DNA of 64,000 bases from Streptomyces sp. S465 (GCF_026898115.1 NZ_CP114036.1:5016001-5080000); one strand, 5' to 3'. Positions 44,188 through 52,994 are shown, counted from the first letter of the stretch. Numbers and translations are program-made. Notes: generated by a model from the sequence alone, not told the origin.

Positions 44188-44838
44188 GTGGCATGTGACC
44201 TCTGGCTGGTCCCCCTCGTCGATGTGCTGTGCCACAGCCCCGACAACCCCTTCGCCGAAGAGATCGCCGCGTACGACAAGGCGCTCGGTGAGGCCGGTCT
44301 GCCGCCCGTACCCGTTTTCAGTTATATGCCGGGACTATCCGGGGATGTTGCCCCGGTGGCCGGTTTCGACTACGACGCGCTGCACTTTCTCCGCCGCGCC
44401 TATCTGCTCCAGCTGTGCGGACTCGCGGTGACACCGGTGGACGAACTCGGCGGCGACTACGAGCAGTTGCTGGAGATGTTCGAGCCCACGGCCCAGCAGT
44501 CGCATCTGGTGTGGCACTACGACCACGCGGGCGCGTATGTCCCCGTCGACTTCCCCGGTCCGCTGTCCAACGACGAACTCCTCGAGGGCGGCGGCCCGTT
44601 GGGCTCCAGCCACGGACTGCTGCGCGAACTGGAGGCGGTCGCCCCGGCGCTCGGCATCGACCCGTCCAACCCACCGGCCGCCCCCGCGCCCCCGTCCCGC
44701 CCGACGAGCCTCGAGGAGCCGGCCGCGTCGGTCCCGTACGAGGACAGCCCCTTCGCGCGGGAACGGCATGTGTGGCTGGGGCTGCACGCGGCGGCGACGC
44801 GCAGTCTGGGCCAGGGCTCGATGATCGTCTTCAGCTAG
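44188..44838 (+). CDS. Conserved-looking protein of unknown function
   Basis: I do not recognise a family. The 216-residue protein reads MACDLWLVPLVDVLCHSPDN at the start and contains LHFLRRAYLLQLCGLAVTPVDELGGDYEQLLEMFEPTAQQS and HLVWHYDHAGAYVPVDFPGPL. A Pro/Ala/Ser linker (about 158-180) separates the main domain from a C-terminal helix ending in HVWLGLHAAATRSLGQGSMIVFS. It has no signal peptide or membrane helix. Codon use is normal for the genome. The gene follows the GntR gene by 127 bp, and TACGCT at 44142 may be its -10 element. Confidence 0.7.
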   Translation: MACDLWLVPLVDVLCHSPDNPFAEEIAAYDKALGEAGLPPVPVFSYMPGLSGDVAPVAGFDYDALHFLRRAYLLQLCGLAVTPVDELGGDYEQLLEMFEPTAQQSHLVWHYDHAGAYVPVDFPGPLSNDELLEGGGPLGSSHGLLRELEAVAPALGIDPSNPPAAPAPPSRPTSLEEPAASVPYEDSPFARERHVWLGLHAAATRSLGQGSMIVFS

Positions 44839-44876
44839 AAGACCGTCTCCAACGGGCAGAAAACCGGCAGAACGAG

Positions 44877-45611
44877 TCAGCGAGGCGGCTCGGGAGGACG
44901 CTGCCGCGGCATATTGGGCCGGGTGGGGCCCGGCGGCAGCGGAAAGCGGCTCGTGGGGCTCCCGCTGTCCGGGCGGGTGCCCTGGGCCATCAGCGACTGG
45001 GTGAACAGCGGCGCCGAACCCGAGCCGAAATCCACCATCCAGCCCGCCGTCTCGGCCCGCACCAGCTCCGACACGTCCTCGCAGAACCGGCGCAGCACCG
45101 ACAGGCACCGCTCCACGGCCTCGCTCGCGGTGCCCTCGGTCGGGCCCAGCACCTCCCGGACGCTCTCCGAGGCCCAGTCGAACTGGAGCGCCTCCAGCCG
45201 CCGCTGCACCGCCTGCGCCGTGGCCATGTCCCGCATCCAGCCGGACGTCAGCCCGAAGAACCGGTCGCCGCCGACGCAGGCGACCGCCAGCAGCAGCGCC
45301 AGCGCTCCCCAGCCGGCGCCGCCGTCCAGCGCCCCGATCAGATCCAGCAGCGGCAGCACGCCCCCCACGACGGCCGCCACCGTGGCCCCCACCCGCAGCA
45401 CCCGGGCGGTCCGCCGCTTCCACACCCGGTCGGCGAGGTACCACCGGGCGACCTCCAGCGCGCCCTCCTCGACCCACCGGTACAACTCGTCGAGCCGCTC
45501 CGCGGGCTCGCCCCAGTCGCCGTGCGGGAAGGGCCGGCCGAGCAGGTCACCCTGCTTCCTCGCACCCTCCTGCCGAGGGAGCCCCTCGGGCTGCATCTCC
45601 GGCTGACTCAC
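44877..45611 (-). CDS. SLATT-domain two-helix membrane protein
   Basis: This 244-residue protein has two close membrane helices (about 75-100 ATVAAVVGGVLPLLDLIG and 103-122 GWGALALLLAVACVGGDRFFG) within a helical domain, with the pattern ELYRWVEEGALEVARWYLADRVWKRRTARVLR before them. I recognise this as the SLATT fold (SMODS- and SLOG-associating 2TM). SLATT proteins are proposed pore-forming effectors in some defence systems. Here no nucleotide cyclase or SLOG gene adjoins it, so a housekeeping membrane role is as likely. The tail is Pro-rich. GTG 45611 follows GAGGGAG. Confidence 0.82.
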   Translation of the reverse strand: MSQPEMQPEGLPRQEGARKQGDLLGRPFPHGDWGEPAERLDELYRWVEEGALEVARWYLADRVWKRRTARVLRVGATVAAVVGGVLPLLDLIGALDGGAGWGALALLLAVACVGGDRFFGLTSGWMRDMATAQAVQRRLEALQFDWASESVREVLGPTEGTASEAVERCLSVLRRFCEDVSELVRAETAGWMVDFGSGSAPLFTQSLMAQGTRPDSGSPTSRFPLPPGPTRPNMPRQRPPEPPR

Positions 45612-45913
45612 CGTGCAACTCCCTCTGCGGCGGCGTTTCTCCTGGCGCGCGGCTGATGCGCGAACCACCATTCCTACCGCCGAACGGCTGGCCACGTGGA
45701 CCCGAGCCCGGAATGTCCGCTCGTAAGAGCTGCCCCATCGGGTATAGGACCGCCCACCCCTCACCCGAAAGAGTGCCCCCTCGCCCCCTCTCCTTGGTCG
45801 TCCTGCACGCGCAGTTCGGTCCGGGCCCGCTCGCCCCACCGGAGGGGGCCGGTTCCCCGGCGATCGGAGACGTCCTCGACGCCCCGCCGACGGATGGCGT
45901 CCGGCCGAGGCCG

Positions 45914-45919
45914 TAGGGT
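45914..45919 (+). promoter_or_regulatory. Predicted -10 box of purD (leaderless)
   Basis: TAGGGT lies 7 nt before the purD GTG at 45927, with no Shine-Dalgarno sequence, so transcription would begin at or next to the start codon. The 45612-45926 gap contains no gene; apart from this promoter and the promoter of the SLATT gene nothing was noted. Confidence 0.5.
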
Positions 45920-45926
45920 GCATACC

Positions 45927-47192
45927 GTGAAGGTCCTCGTCATCGGCAGCGGTGCCCGCGAACACGCCCTGTGCCGCGCTCTCTCCCTCGACCCCGACGT
46001 CACCGCACTGCACTGTGCCCCCGGCAACGCCGGCATCGCCGAGGTGGCCGAGCTGCACGCGGTCGACGCGCTGGACGGCGCCGCCGTCGCCGACCTCGCC
46101 GCCTCGCTGGAGGTGGGCCTGGTGGTCGTGGGGCCGGAGGCCCCCCTCGTGGCGGGCGTGGCCGACGCCGTGCGCGAGCGCGGCATCCCGGCCTTCGGGC
46201 CGTCCGCGCAGGCGGCGCAGCTGGAGGGCTCCAAGGCGTTCGCCAAGGATGTGATGGCGGCGGCGGGCGTGCCCACCGCCCGCGCCTACGTGTGCACCAC
46301 GCCCGCCGAGATCGACGAGGCGCTGGACGCGTTCGGCGCGCCCTATGTCGTCAAGGACGACGGTCTGGCCGCGGGCAAGGGCGTCGTGGTGACCGAGGAC
46401 GTCGAGGCCGCCCGCGCGCACGCGCTGGCCTGCGGCCGGGTGGTGATCGAGGAGTTCCTGGACGGCCCGGAGGTCTCCCTCTTCGCGATCACCGATGGCG
46501 AGACCGTGGTCCCGCTCCAGCCCGCCCAGGACTTCAAGCGCGCCTACGACGGCGACGCGGGCCCGAACACGGGCGGCATGGGCGCCTACTCCCCGCTGCC
46601 CTGGGCCGACCCCAAGCTGGTGGACGAGGTCGTGGCCACGATCTGCCAGCCCACCGTCGACGAGCTGCGCCGCCGCGGCACGCCCTTCTCCGGGCTGCTG
46701 TACGCGGGCCTGGCGATCACCTCGCGCGGGGTCCGCGTGATCGAGTTCAACGCCCGGTTCGGCGACCCCGAGACCCAGGTGGTCCTGGCGAGGCTGAAGA
46801 CCCCGCTGGCCGGGGTGCTGCTCGCCGCCGCCACCGGCCGCCTGGACGGTGAGCCGCCGCTGCGCTGGAGCGACGGGGCCGCCGTGACCGTGGTCGTCGC
46901 CTCGCACAACTACCCGGGCACCCCGCGCACCGGCGACCCGATCACCGGACTGGCCGAGGTGGCCGAGCAGGACGGCCCCAAGGCGTACGTCCTGCACGCG
47001 GGCACCAAGCGGGACGGCGCGTCCGGTGAGGTGGTGAGCGCGGGTGGCCGGGTGCTCTCCGTCACCGCGACCGGCGCCGACCTGGCGAAGGCGCGCGAGC
47101 GGGCGTACCGCGCGGTGGGCCGGATCGGGCTGGAGGGCTCCCACCACCGCTCCGACATCGCCGCGAAGGCGGCGGCCGAAGCGGTCTCGTAA
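45927..47192 (+). CDS. purD: Phosphoribosylamine-glycine ligase
   Basis: PurD (GAR synthetase) attaches glycine to phosphoribosylamine, step two of purine synthesis. The 421-residue sequence begins KVLVIGSGAREHALCRAL, with the N-domain VVVGPEAPLVAGVAD. Its ATP-grasp part is VVKDDGLAAGKGVVV, then EEFLDGPEVSLFAITDG, DGDAGPNTGGMGAYSP, and the metal-binding EFNARFGDPETQ. The GTG start and lack of ribosome-binding site fit a leaderless mRNA. It is followed by a hairpin. In S. coelicolor (from memory) dnaX precedes purD; here it does not. Confidence 0.98.
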   Translation: MKVLVIGSGAREHALCRALSLDPDVTALHCAPGNAGIAEVAELHAVDALDGAAVADLAASLEVGLVVVGPEAPLVAGVADAVRERGIPAFGPSAQAAQLEGSKAFAKDVMAAAGVPTARAYVCTTPAEIDEALDAFGAPYVVKDDGLAAGKGVVVTEDVEAARAHALACGRVVIEEFLDGPEVSLFAITDGETVVPLQPAQDFKRAYDGDAGPNTGGMGAYSPLPWADPKLVDEVVATICQPTVDELRRRGTPFSGLLYAGLAITSRGVRVIEFNARFGDPETQVVLARLKTPLAGVLLAAATGRLDGEPPLRWSDGAAVTVVVASHNYPGTPRTGDPITGLAEVAEQDGPKAYVLHAGTKRDGASGEVVSAGGRVLSVTATGADLAKARERAYRAVGRIGLEGSHHRSDIAAKAAAEAVS

Positions 47193-47221
47193 CCACTCTC
47201 ACACCGGCTCTCGCACAAGGT

Positions 47222-47252
47222 GCCGGAAACCGTCCCGGAGGCCGTTTCCGGC
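47222..47252 (+). terminator. Hairpin after purD
   Basis: GCCGGAAAC/GTTTCCGGC, 9-bp stem with a 13-nt loop, starts 29 bp after the stop. The remaining gap to 47504 shows nothing I can assign. Confidence 0.7.
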
Positions 47253-47504
47253 TGTTCACAGGGGGTCCGGCGGCGCCACCGAGAAGTTCCCGGTCGCGCC
47301 CAAGGCCATTCCATCGGGTGAGCGCTTCCGCATCCTGCTGACGCGCGCCCGGCCCCCAACTAGTGTGCCGCTCAGGCGAGGTGCGGCAACTGGCCCACCG
47401 GCATTGCGGAGTGGGCGGCCGGTGCGACAGTGGGTGGGGAGAAGGCAACGCCGCCGTCGTCCGCTGTTCCACCACCGGCCGGACAGTAGGGGGTGACGAG
47501 AACC

Positions 47505-49355
47505 GTGGCAGGTCCCGAAGCAGGTGCGCTGGAGGCGCGCGTCCGCGCCCTCGCGGTACTGCGCATCCGGAGCGCCGCGCTCGCGGTCGCGCTCCTCCCG
47601 GCCGCCGCCGCCGTCGTGCTGCTGGCCGGAAGCGCCAGCGGCCGCATCGGCGGCTCGCACGGCCAGGGCTGGACGGCCCTGCGCTGGGTGGTGACCGGCG
47701 GCGCCCTGCTGGTCCTGCTGCTGGCGGCGGCCGTGGCCGCCGTAGTCGTCCGGGCCAAGCCCGCGCTCACCCCGACGGTGCCCATCGCCGAGGAGACGGC
47801 GCCCGACCTCTACCAGCTGGTCCGCGATCTGGCCGAGCGCCTGGAGGTGCCCGCGCCCTCGGCCATAGCGCTCACCCCGGACTGCGACAGCTGGCTGGAG
47901 GACCGTACGCATCCGGCGTACGCGGGCCGCCGGGAGCGCCGGGACCGCGGCGCCCTCGCGGTGGAGGAGCCCCGCACCGGCCGGGGCGCCAGGGCGCCCG
48001 GCCGGCCGGCCGCGGACCGGGTCGTGGACCGCCCCGAGCGGCGTGTGCCACGGGCTCCGGTGCTCGTGATCGGTTCGCCGTTCCTGTGGTGGATGCGGGT
48101 GGCCGAGCTGCGTGCGCTGCTCGCCCCGGTGGTGGCGGGCACCGGCCCGTCCGTCCACCCCGACATAGCCTCCGCCCGCCGCTTCGTGCGCGGGCTGGAC
48201 GCCGCCGTGGCCGTCGCGGCCCGCGGCGGCGAGCCGTCGTCCGGCCCCGCCCCCGTCCTGGTGGCGGCGGTGCGCCGGCCCGCCTTCGGCTTCGTCGGCT
48301 GGGTCGCCCGGCTGCTGCTGCGCGGCTGCCGGGACCACGCGGCCCAGATGGAGCGGGCGGTCGCCGCGGCCGCCTCCGAGCGGGCCCAGTCGGTCGACTA
48401 CGGGCTGCGGATCGTCGCCCAGGAGCAGGTGGGCCTCGCCTACGCGGGCTGGGACCGGCTGCTGACCCGGGTCGCGCTGCCCGCCTGGCGGATGGGCCGC
48501 TGGCCCTCCCGGCTGGACGCGGGCGTGGTCTCGGCGCTCACCGAGCTGTCCCGCCGCGACCGGCTCGCCGAGGGGTTCACCTCCCGGCTGAGCGAGCGCC
48601 CCGCCTGTGACCTCCTGGAGGAGCCCGGGGCGATGGACGAGGCCACCTCGCTGCTCGCCGCCCGCCTCTTCCACGGCGGCCCGTCGGAGCCGGGCCCCGA
48701 CTGGTCCCCGGTCGACTGGGACACGTACCCGGAGGAGGTCGTGGACCGCAAATGGCGGCAGGAGGCCGCCCGGCTGAACCGCGTCCTGGACGAGCGGGAC
48801 GACGCCCACGACCCCGCCGGCGCCGGTCCCGCACCGGCTCCGGTGAGCGCCCCCGAACCGCCCACCCTGGCCCGGGTCATCGACCGGCTCACCGCCGACC
48901 CGGCCGGCCCCGCCGACGGCCCTGACGGGCTCGACGGCGACGCGCCCCGGCTCGCCGCCCGGCTCAGCGTCGAGGTGGCCCGCGAGGAGGCCGCCGCCAC
49001 CCGGGCGCACGGCCGGGACCGCGCGGCGGGTGCGGAGGGGCCCACGGCCGGGCCCGGCGGCGACCCGTGGATCGACGGCTTCGCCCCGGTGTTCCCGCTG
49101 CAACCGCCCCGCACCGGCCGTGAGCTGCTCGCCGACCACGTCACCGCCATGGTCTGCTGCGCCGCCGTGGACACCGCGGGCGCGGCCCCCGGCCTCGACT
49201 GGCTGGACGGGCCTGCGCTGCTCGTCGGCGGGCGGCGGCGGGCCGATCTGGCCCGTCCGGTGCTGAGCCTGGTCGAGGACGGTGACGACGGGCCGTTGCG
49301 GGCCTGGCTGGGCGAGGTGGGAGTCCGTCCGGAGAAGCCCGTCCGGCTGGTGTAG
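47505..49355 (+). CDS. M48-peptidase-like membrane protein lacking the zinc motif
   Basis: This 616-residue protein has two N-terminal membrane helices (about 22-45 and 60-85), a cytoplasmic-like linker and a domain with the layout of M48 (Ste24/HtpX) peptidases: LYQLVRDLAERLEVPAPSAIALTPDCDSW, PVLVIGSPFLWWMRVAELRALLAPVVAG. Where active enzymes have HExxH right after ELRALLA, this one has PVVAG (about 207), so it is not a zinc peptidase. A long Pro/Ala/Asp linker and a C-terminal domain (DPWIDGFAPVFPLQPPRTGRELLADHVTAMV) follow. GTG 47505 is preferred over 47493 for spacing from AGGGGG. It may act as a regulator or scaffold. Confidence 0.75.
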   Translation: MAGPEAGALEARVRALAVLRIRSAALAVALLPAAAAVVLLAGSASGRIGGSHGQGWTALRWVVTGGALLVLLLAAAVAAVVVRAKPALTPTVPIAEETAPDLYQLVRDLAERLEVPAPSAIALTPDCDSWLEDRTHPAYAGRRERRDRGALAVEEPRTGRGARAPGRPAADRVVDRPERRVPRAPVLVIGSPFLWWMRVAELRALLAPVVAGTGPSVHPDIASARRFVRGLDAAVAVAARGGEPSSGPAPVLVAAVRRPAFGFVGWVARLLLRGCRDHAAQMERAVAAAASERAQSVDYGLRIVAQEQVGLAYAGWDRLLTRVALPAWRMGRWPSRLDAGVVSALTELSRRDRLAEGFTSRLSERPACDLLEEPGAMDEATSLLAARLFHGGPSEPGPDWSPVDWDTYPEEVVDRKWRQEAARLNRVLDERDDAHDPAGAGPAPAPVSAPEPPTLARVIDRLTADPAGPADGPDGLDGDAPRLAARLSVEVAREEAAATRAHGRDRAAGAEGPTAGPGGDPWIDGFAPVFPLQPPRTGRELLADHVTAMVCCAAVDTAGAAPGLDWLDGPALLVGGRRRADLARPVLSLVEDGDDGPLRAWLGEVGVRPEKPVRLV

Positions 49356-49627
49356 CCGCGCAGGGTGTGCCGCGCATCGGCCCTATGTCCGCCCTTGTCG
49401 CGCGTTCGGTGGCTGTTTCGGCAAATTAGCGACAATCGGTGATGGAGTGGGTGCGTAATGTGATGTGCTGGGACCGGTCGCTGTCACCCGGCCCAGGAGT
49501 CCCGGCCCACCGGCCCGGACCGTCGAACCGGCCCCGCAGCCCGGCCCACAAGGCCGGACCACGGCGGTGCGGTGTGCGAGGACAGCGAGGCGCGGCGCCG
49601 CCGGGTACGCAGGGAGGGGAGCAGTTG

Positions 49628-51127
49628 ATGGGGACGGACCAGATCCGGCGCTGGGAATCGGGGGCGCTCGCCCACGCGGTGACGGATCCTTTCGGCCAGG
49701 GCCCGCTGCCCTGGCTGCGGGACAGCGAGAACTACTTCGACGACACCGGCCGTGTGGTCCCGTGGTACGTCGACCACGTCCACCTCTCCGGGGCCATCGA
49801 CCGGGCGGTCGCCCGGCCCGGTGAGAAGGGCCCCGCCAGGATCCCCGGCCCCCGCACCGCCGACGACGTCCACCGGCAGATCAAGGGCTTCCCCTCCGCC
49901 TCCGCGGCCGCCCCCGGCGAGGCCATCGACTTCCGGATCACGGTGGACCCGCCCCAGCAGTTCAGCGTGGACATCTACCGCATCGGCTACTACGACGGCG
50001 CCGGCGCGCTGAAGATCACCACCAGCCCCCGGCTGTCCGGGATCGTCCAGCCGCCCCCGCTCACCGCCGACCGCACCGTCTCCTGCCACCACTGGTGGCT
50101 GTCCTGGCGGCTCCAGATCCCCTCCTACTGGAACCTCGGCGCGTATGTCGCGGTGCTCACCACCGTGGACGGCTACCGCAGCCACATCCCGTTCACCGTC
50201 CGCGACAACCGCCCCGCCGATCTCCTCCTCGTCCTCCCGGACCTCACCTGGCAGGCGTACAACCTCTACCCGGAGGACGGCCGGACCGGCGCCAGCCTGT
50301 ACCACGCCTGGGACGAGCGGGGAAAGCTGCTGGGCGAGTCGGAGGCGGCGACCACGGTCTCCTTCGACCGCCCGTACGCGGGCGCGGGACTGCCCCTGCA
50401 CGTGGGGCACGCCTACGACTTCATCCGCTGGGCCGAGCGCTACGGCTACGACCTCGCCTACGCCGAGACGCGCGATCTGCACGCGGGCGGCGTCGACCCC
50501 ACCCGCTACCGGGGGCTGGTCTTCCCCGGCCATGACGAGTACTGGTCGGCGCCGATGCGCCGCACCGTGGAGTCGGCCCGGGACAGCGGCACCTCACTGG
50601 TCTTCCTCTCCGCGAACACCATGTACTGGCAGGTCGAACTCGCCCCCTCGCCCTCCGGCCCGGACCGGCTGCTGACCTGCCGCAAGCGGCGCGGCCCCGG
50701 CCGCTCGGCGCTGTGGCGGGAGACCGTGCCCGAACAGCAGTTGATCGGCATCCAGTACGCGGGCCGGGTGCCCGAGCCGAGCCCGCTGATCGTGCGCAAC
50801 GCCGGCCACTGGCTGTGGGAGGCGACGGGCGCGGAGGAGGGCGACGAGCTGCCCGGCCTGGTCGCGGGCGAGGCCGACCGCTACTTCCCGCGCACCGCCC
50901 TCCCCGACCACCTCCGCCGCATCCTGCTGGCCCACTCCCCGTACCAGGACACGGAGGGGGCCACCCGCCACCAGGAAACCTCCCTCTACCGGGCCCCGAG
51001 CGGCGCTTTGGTGTTCGCGTCGGGGACGTTCGCGTGGTCGCCGGCGTTGGATCGTCCGGGGCATGTGGATGAGCGGGTGCAGCGGGCGACGGCGAATTTG
51101 CTGGACCGGATCTGCAAGCGGGGGTGA
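49628..51127 (+). CDS. N,N-dimethylformamidase large-subunit-like protein
   Basis: This 499-residue protein resembles the DmfA2 (beta-subunit) family, whose characterised member hydrolyses dimethylformamide with a small subunit. Matching stretches are FSVDIYRIGYYDGAGALKI, LPDLTWQAYNLYPEDGRTGASLY, SFDRPYAGAG, YRGLVFPGHDEYWSAPMRRTVESARDSGTSLVFLSANTMYW. The histidine/Glu in GHDEYW and the Tyr/Glu of the non-haem iron site appear conserved. No small-subunit gene is beside it. The last 42 codons switch from C-ending to G/T-ending codons and are repeated as a second copy downstream. ATG 49628 follows GGGAGGGGAG. Confidence 0.85.
   Translation: MGTDQIRRWESGALAHAVTDPFGQGPLPWLRDSENYFDDTGRVVPWYVDHVHLSGAIDRAVARPGEKGPARIPGPRTADDVHRQIKGFPSASAAAPGEAIDFRITVDPPQQFSVDIYRIGYYDGAGALKITTSPRLSGIVQPPPLTADRTVSCHHWWLSWRLQIPSYWNLGAYVAVLTTVDGYRSHIPFTVRDNRPADLLLVLPDLTWQAYNLYPEDGRTGASLYHAWDERGKLLGESEAATTVSFDRPYAGAGLPLHVGHAYDFIRWAERYGYDLAYAETRDLHAGGVDPTRYRGLVFPGHDEYWSAPMRRTVESARDSGTSLVFLSANTMYWQVELAPSPSGPDRLLTCRKRRGPGRSALWRETVPEQQLIGIQYAGRVPEPSPLIVRNAGHWLWEATGAEEGDELPGLVAGEADRYFPRTALPDHLRRILLAHSPYQDTEGATRHQETSLYRAPSGALVFASGTFAWSPALDRPGHVDERVQRATANLLDRICKRG
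51000..51127 (+). repeat. 128-bp direct repeat, copy 1 (end of the DmfA2-like gene)
   Basis: This stretch covers the last codons and stop of the gene and matches 51171-51298 at every base. It starts abruptly at GCGGCGCTTTGG, where codon use changes from GCC/CTC-type to GCG/TTG-type. Confidence 0.9.
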
Positions 51128-51170
51128 TGCGGTCGGGTGTGGCGGGGGTGCGGCGGTCGGGCAGGGGTGC

Positions 51171-51298
51171 GCGGCGCTTTGGTGTTCGCGTCGGGGACGT
51201 TCGCGTGGTCGCCGGCGTTGGATCGTCCGGGGCATGTGGATGAGCGGGTGCAGCGGGCGACGGCGAATTTGCTGGACCGGATCTGCAAGCGGGGGTGA
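51171..51298 (+). repeat. 128-bp direct repeat, copy 2 (non-coding remnant)
   Basis: A perfect copy of the 3' end of the upstream gene including the stop codon, spaced 171 bp from the first and separated by 43 bp of unrelated sequence. It has no start codon or ribosome-binding site of its own and fills most of the gap before the leftward oxidoreductase. Confidence 0.9.
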
Positions 51299-51303
51299 CC
51301 CTC

Positions 51304-52764
51304 CTACGGCTCCGGGGCGAGGGGCGGGGGCTTCCGTATTCCGAAACGGTGCCGTAGCGCCGACAGGGCGGCCAGATAGCCGCACATCCCGTGCACCCCC
51401 GGCCCCGGCGGGGTCGCCGACGAGCACAGGAAGAGCCCGGGGAGCGGGGTGCGGTACGGGTCGAGGCGGGGCACGGGCCGGGCGAGGCTCTGCCACAGCG
51501 TCATCGCGCCCGAGCCGATGTCCCCGCCCACACAGTTGGGGTCGTAACGCTCCAGGTCCCGTCCGGACACCCCGCGCGCCGCGAGCACGGTGTCGCCGAA
51601 GCCGGGGGCGTAGGTCTCGATCCGGGAGCGGATCAGCTCCACCGGGTCGGTGTCGTCGCCGTTCGGCACATGGGCGTAGGCCCACACCGGACGTCTGCCG
51701 GACCGGGCGCGCCCGGGGTCGGTGACGGCCGGGTCGACGAGCAGCACGAAGGGTGCCCGGCTGCGGACCCCGCGCGTGGTCAGGGTCTCCTCCCGGACCA
51801 GCTCGCCATGGCTGCCGCCCAGGTGCACGGTCCCGGCGCGGCCCACGGCCGGGTCGGCCCACGGGATCGGCTCGCTGACCAGGAAGTCGGCCTTGGCGGC
51901 GGCCGGGCCGTAGCGGAACCGCCGCAGCGCCCGGACGTAGCGGGCGGGCAGCGCCCGCCCGGCGATGTCCAGCAGCCCGGGGACGCCGGTGTCGAGCAGC
52001 ACCGCGCGATGCCCGGCCAGCTCGGCGAGGTCGCTGATCTCGCGCCCGGTGTGGACGGTGCCGCCGTGCGCGGTGATGTCGTCCGCCATGGCCTCGGCGA
52101 TCCGGGCGCTTCCGCCGCGCGGCAGCGGCCAGCCGGGGCCGTGCGCCAGATGCCCCAGGAGGGCCGCCACCGCACCGCCGGCCAGGCTGGGCAGTTCGCC
52201 CACGGCATGGGCGGCGACCCCGGTGAGCAGGGCGGGCGCCTGCTCACCGGAGAAGCGGGCGGGGCCCAGCCGGGTGCCGTGCACGAGCACCCGTGTGGCC
52301 AGCAGCGCCGGCACCAGCGGATCGCGGGGGAGGGTGCGCTGCCCGGACAGGACGAAGTCGACCACGCCCTCGCTGTGCCGCAGCAGCGGCGCCATCAGCC
52401 GCCGCCAGCGCTCCCCGTCCGGGCCGAGCCGGGCGCACGTGGCCGCCAGATCGCGGTGGGCGAGCGCGGCGCGCCCGCCGTCCAGCGGATGGGCGTAGGA
52501 GATCTCGGGCGCCAGCAGGTCCACCCCGCGCGCGGCCAGGCCGAACTCGCGGAAGAAGCGGGAGGCGGCCGCCATGGGATGGACCGCCGAGCAGATGTCG
52601 TGTGCGATCTCCGGGTCGAACAGCGGCTGGGTGCGCAGCCCGCCGCCGATGGCGGCGGCGGCCTCGTACACCGCCACCCGCAGCCCCGCGCGGGCCAGGG
52701 TGACGGCGGCCGCGAGCCCGTTGGGGCCGCTGCCCACGATCGCCGCGTCGGCCGCGTCGGCCAT
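51304..52764 (-). CDS. Phytoene-dehydrogenase-like FAD oxidoreductase
   Basis: This 486-residue flavoprotein has the dinucleotide-binding start AAIVGSGPNGLAAAVTLARAGLRVAVYEA (GxGxxG), the second flavin motif GGGLRTQPLFDPEIAHDIC, and ends FLCSSATPPGPGVHGMCGYLAAL. This is the layout of CrtI/phytoene-desaturase-like NAD(P)/FAD-dependent oxidoreductases. No carotenoid genes lie near, so the substrate is unknown. ATG 52764 follows GGAGAGGAG; the open frame upstream to 52983 has no start support and overlaps the purC promoter. It is divergent from purC by 230 bp. Confidence 0.88.
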   Translation of the reverse strand: MADAADAAIVGSGPNGLAAAVTLARAGLRVAVYEAAAAIGGGLRTQPLFDPEIAHDICSAVHPMAAASRFFREFGLAARGVDLLAPEISYAHPLDGGRAALAHRDLAATCARLGPDGERWRRLMAPLLRHSEGVVDFVLSGQRTLPRDPLVPALLATRVLVHGTRLGPARFSGEQAPALLTGVAAHAVGELPSLAGGAVAALLGHLAHGPGWPLPRGGSARIAEAMADDITAHGGTVHTGREISDLAELAGHRAVLLDTGVPGLLDIAGRALPARYVRALRRFRYGPAAAKADFLVSEPIPWADPAVGRAGTVHLGGSHGELVREETLTTRGVRSRAPFVLLVDPAVTDPGRARSGRRPVWAYAHVPNGDDTDPVELIRSRIETYAPGFGDTVLAARGVSGRDLERYDPNCVGGDIGSGAMTLWQSLARPVPRLDPYRTPLPGLFLCSSATPPGPGVHGMCGYLAALSALRHRFGIRKPPPLAPEP

Positions 52765-52994
52765 GCCGCGTCTCCTCTCCGCTGCGCCTTCCGTCCCCGG
52801 CGAGCCTTCCGTCCTCGGCGCGCGTCCCGTCCCCGGTACGCGTCCCGCCGCATGAGTTCCTCGTACGCCGGGTTCGAACCGGCCGGAAGCGGAACCCGAG
52901 GTGCGACGGGTGGGGAGGGCGCGCCCCGCCGCAGGTCGCCGCCCGTCCGTGCGGCAGAATCGAAGGGGCTTGGACAAAACCACCAGGAGGAAGC

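Noticed and set aside
44877..45611. SLATT gene as part of a defence island
   Set aside because: No cyclase, SLOG, toxin or phage-related genes within several kilobases; neighbours are core metabolism.
51128..51298. Second copy of the DmfA2-like gene end as a small gene
   Set aside because: It has no start codon in frame with a ribosome-binding site and only repeats the last codons of the gene upstream.
52765..52983. N-terminal extension of the FAD oxidoreductase
   Set aside because: ATG 52764 has a strong ribosome-binding site directly before the flavin motif; the extension is Arg/Gly/Pro filler over the purC promoter.
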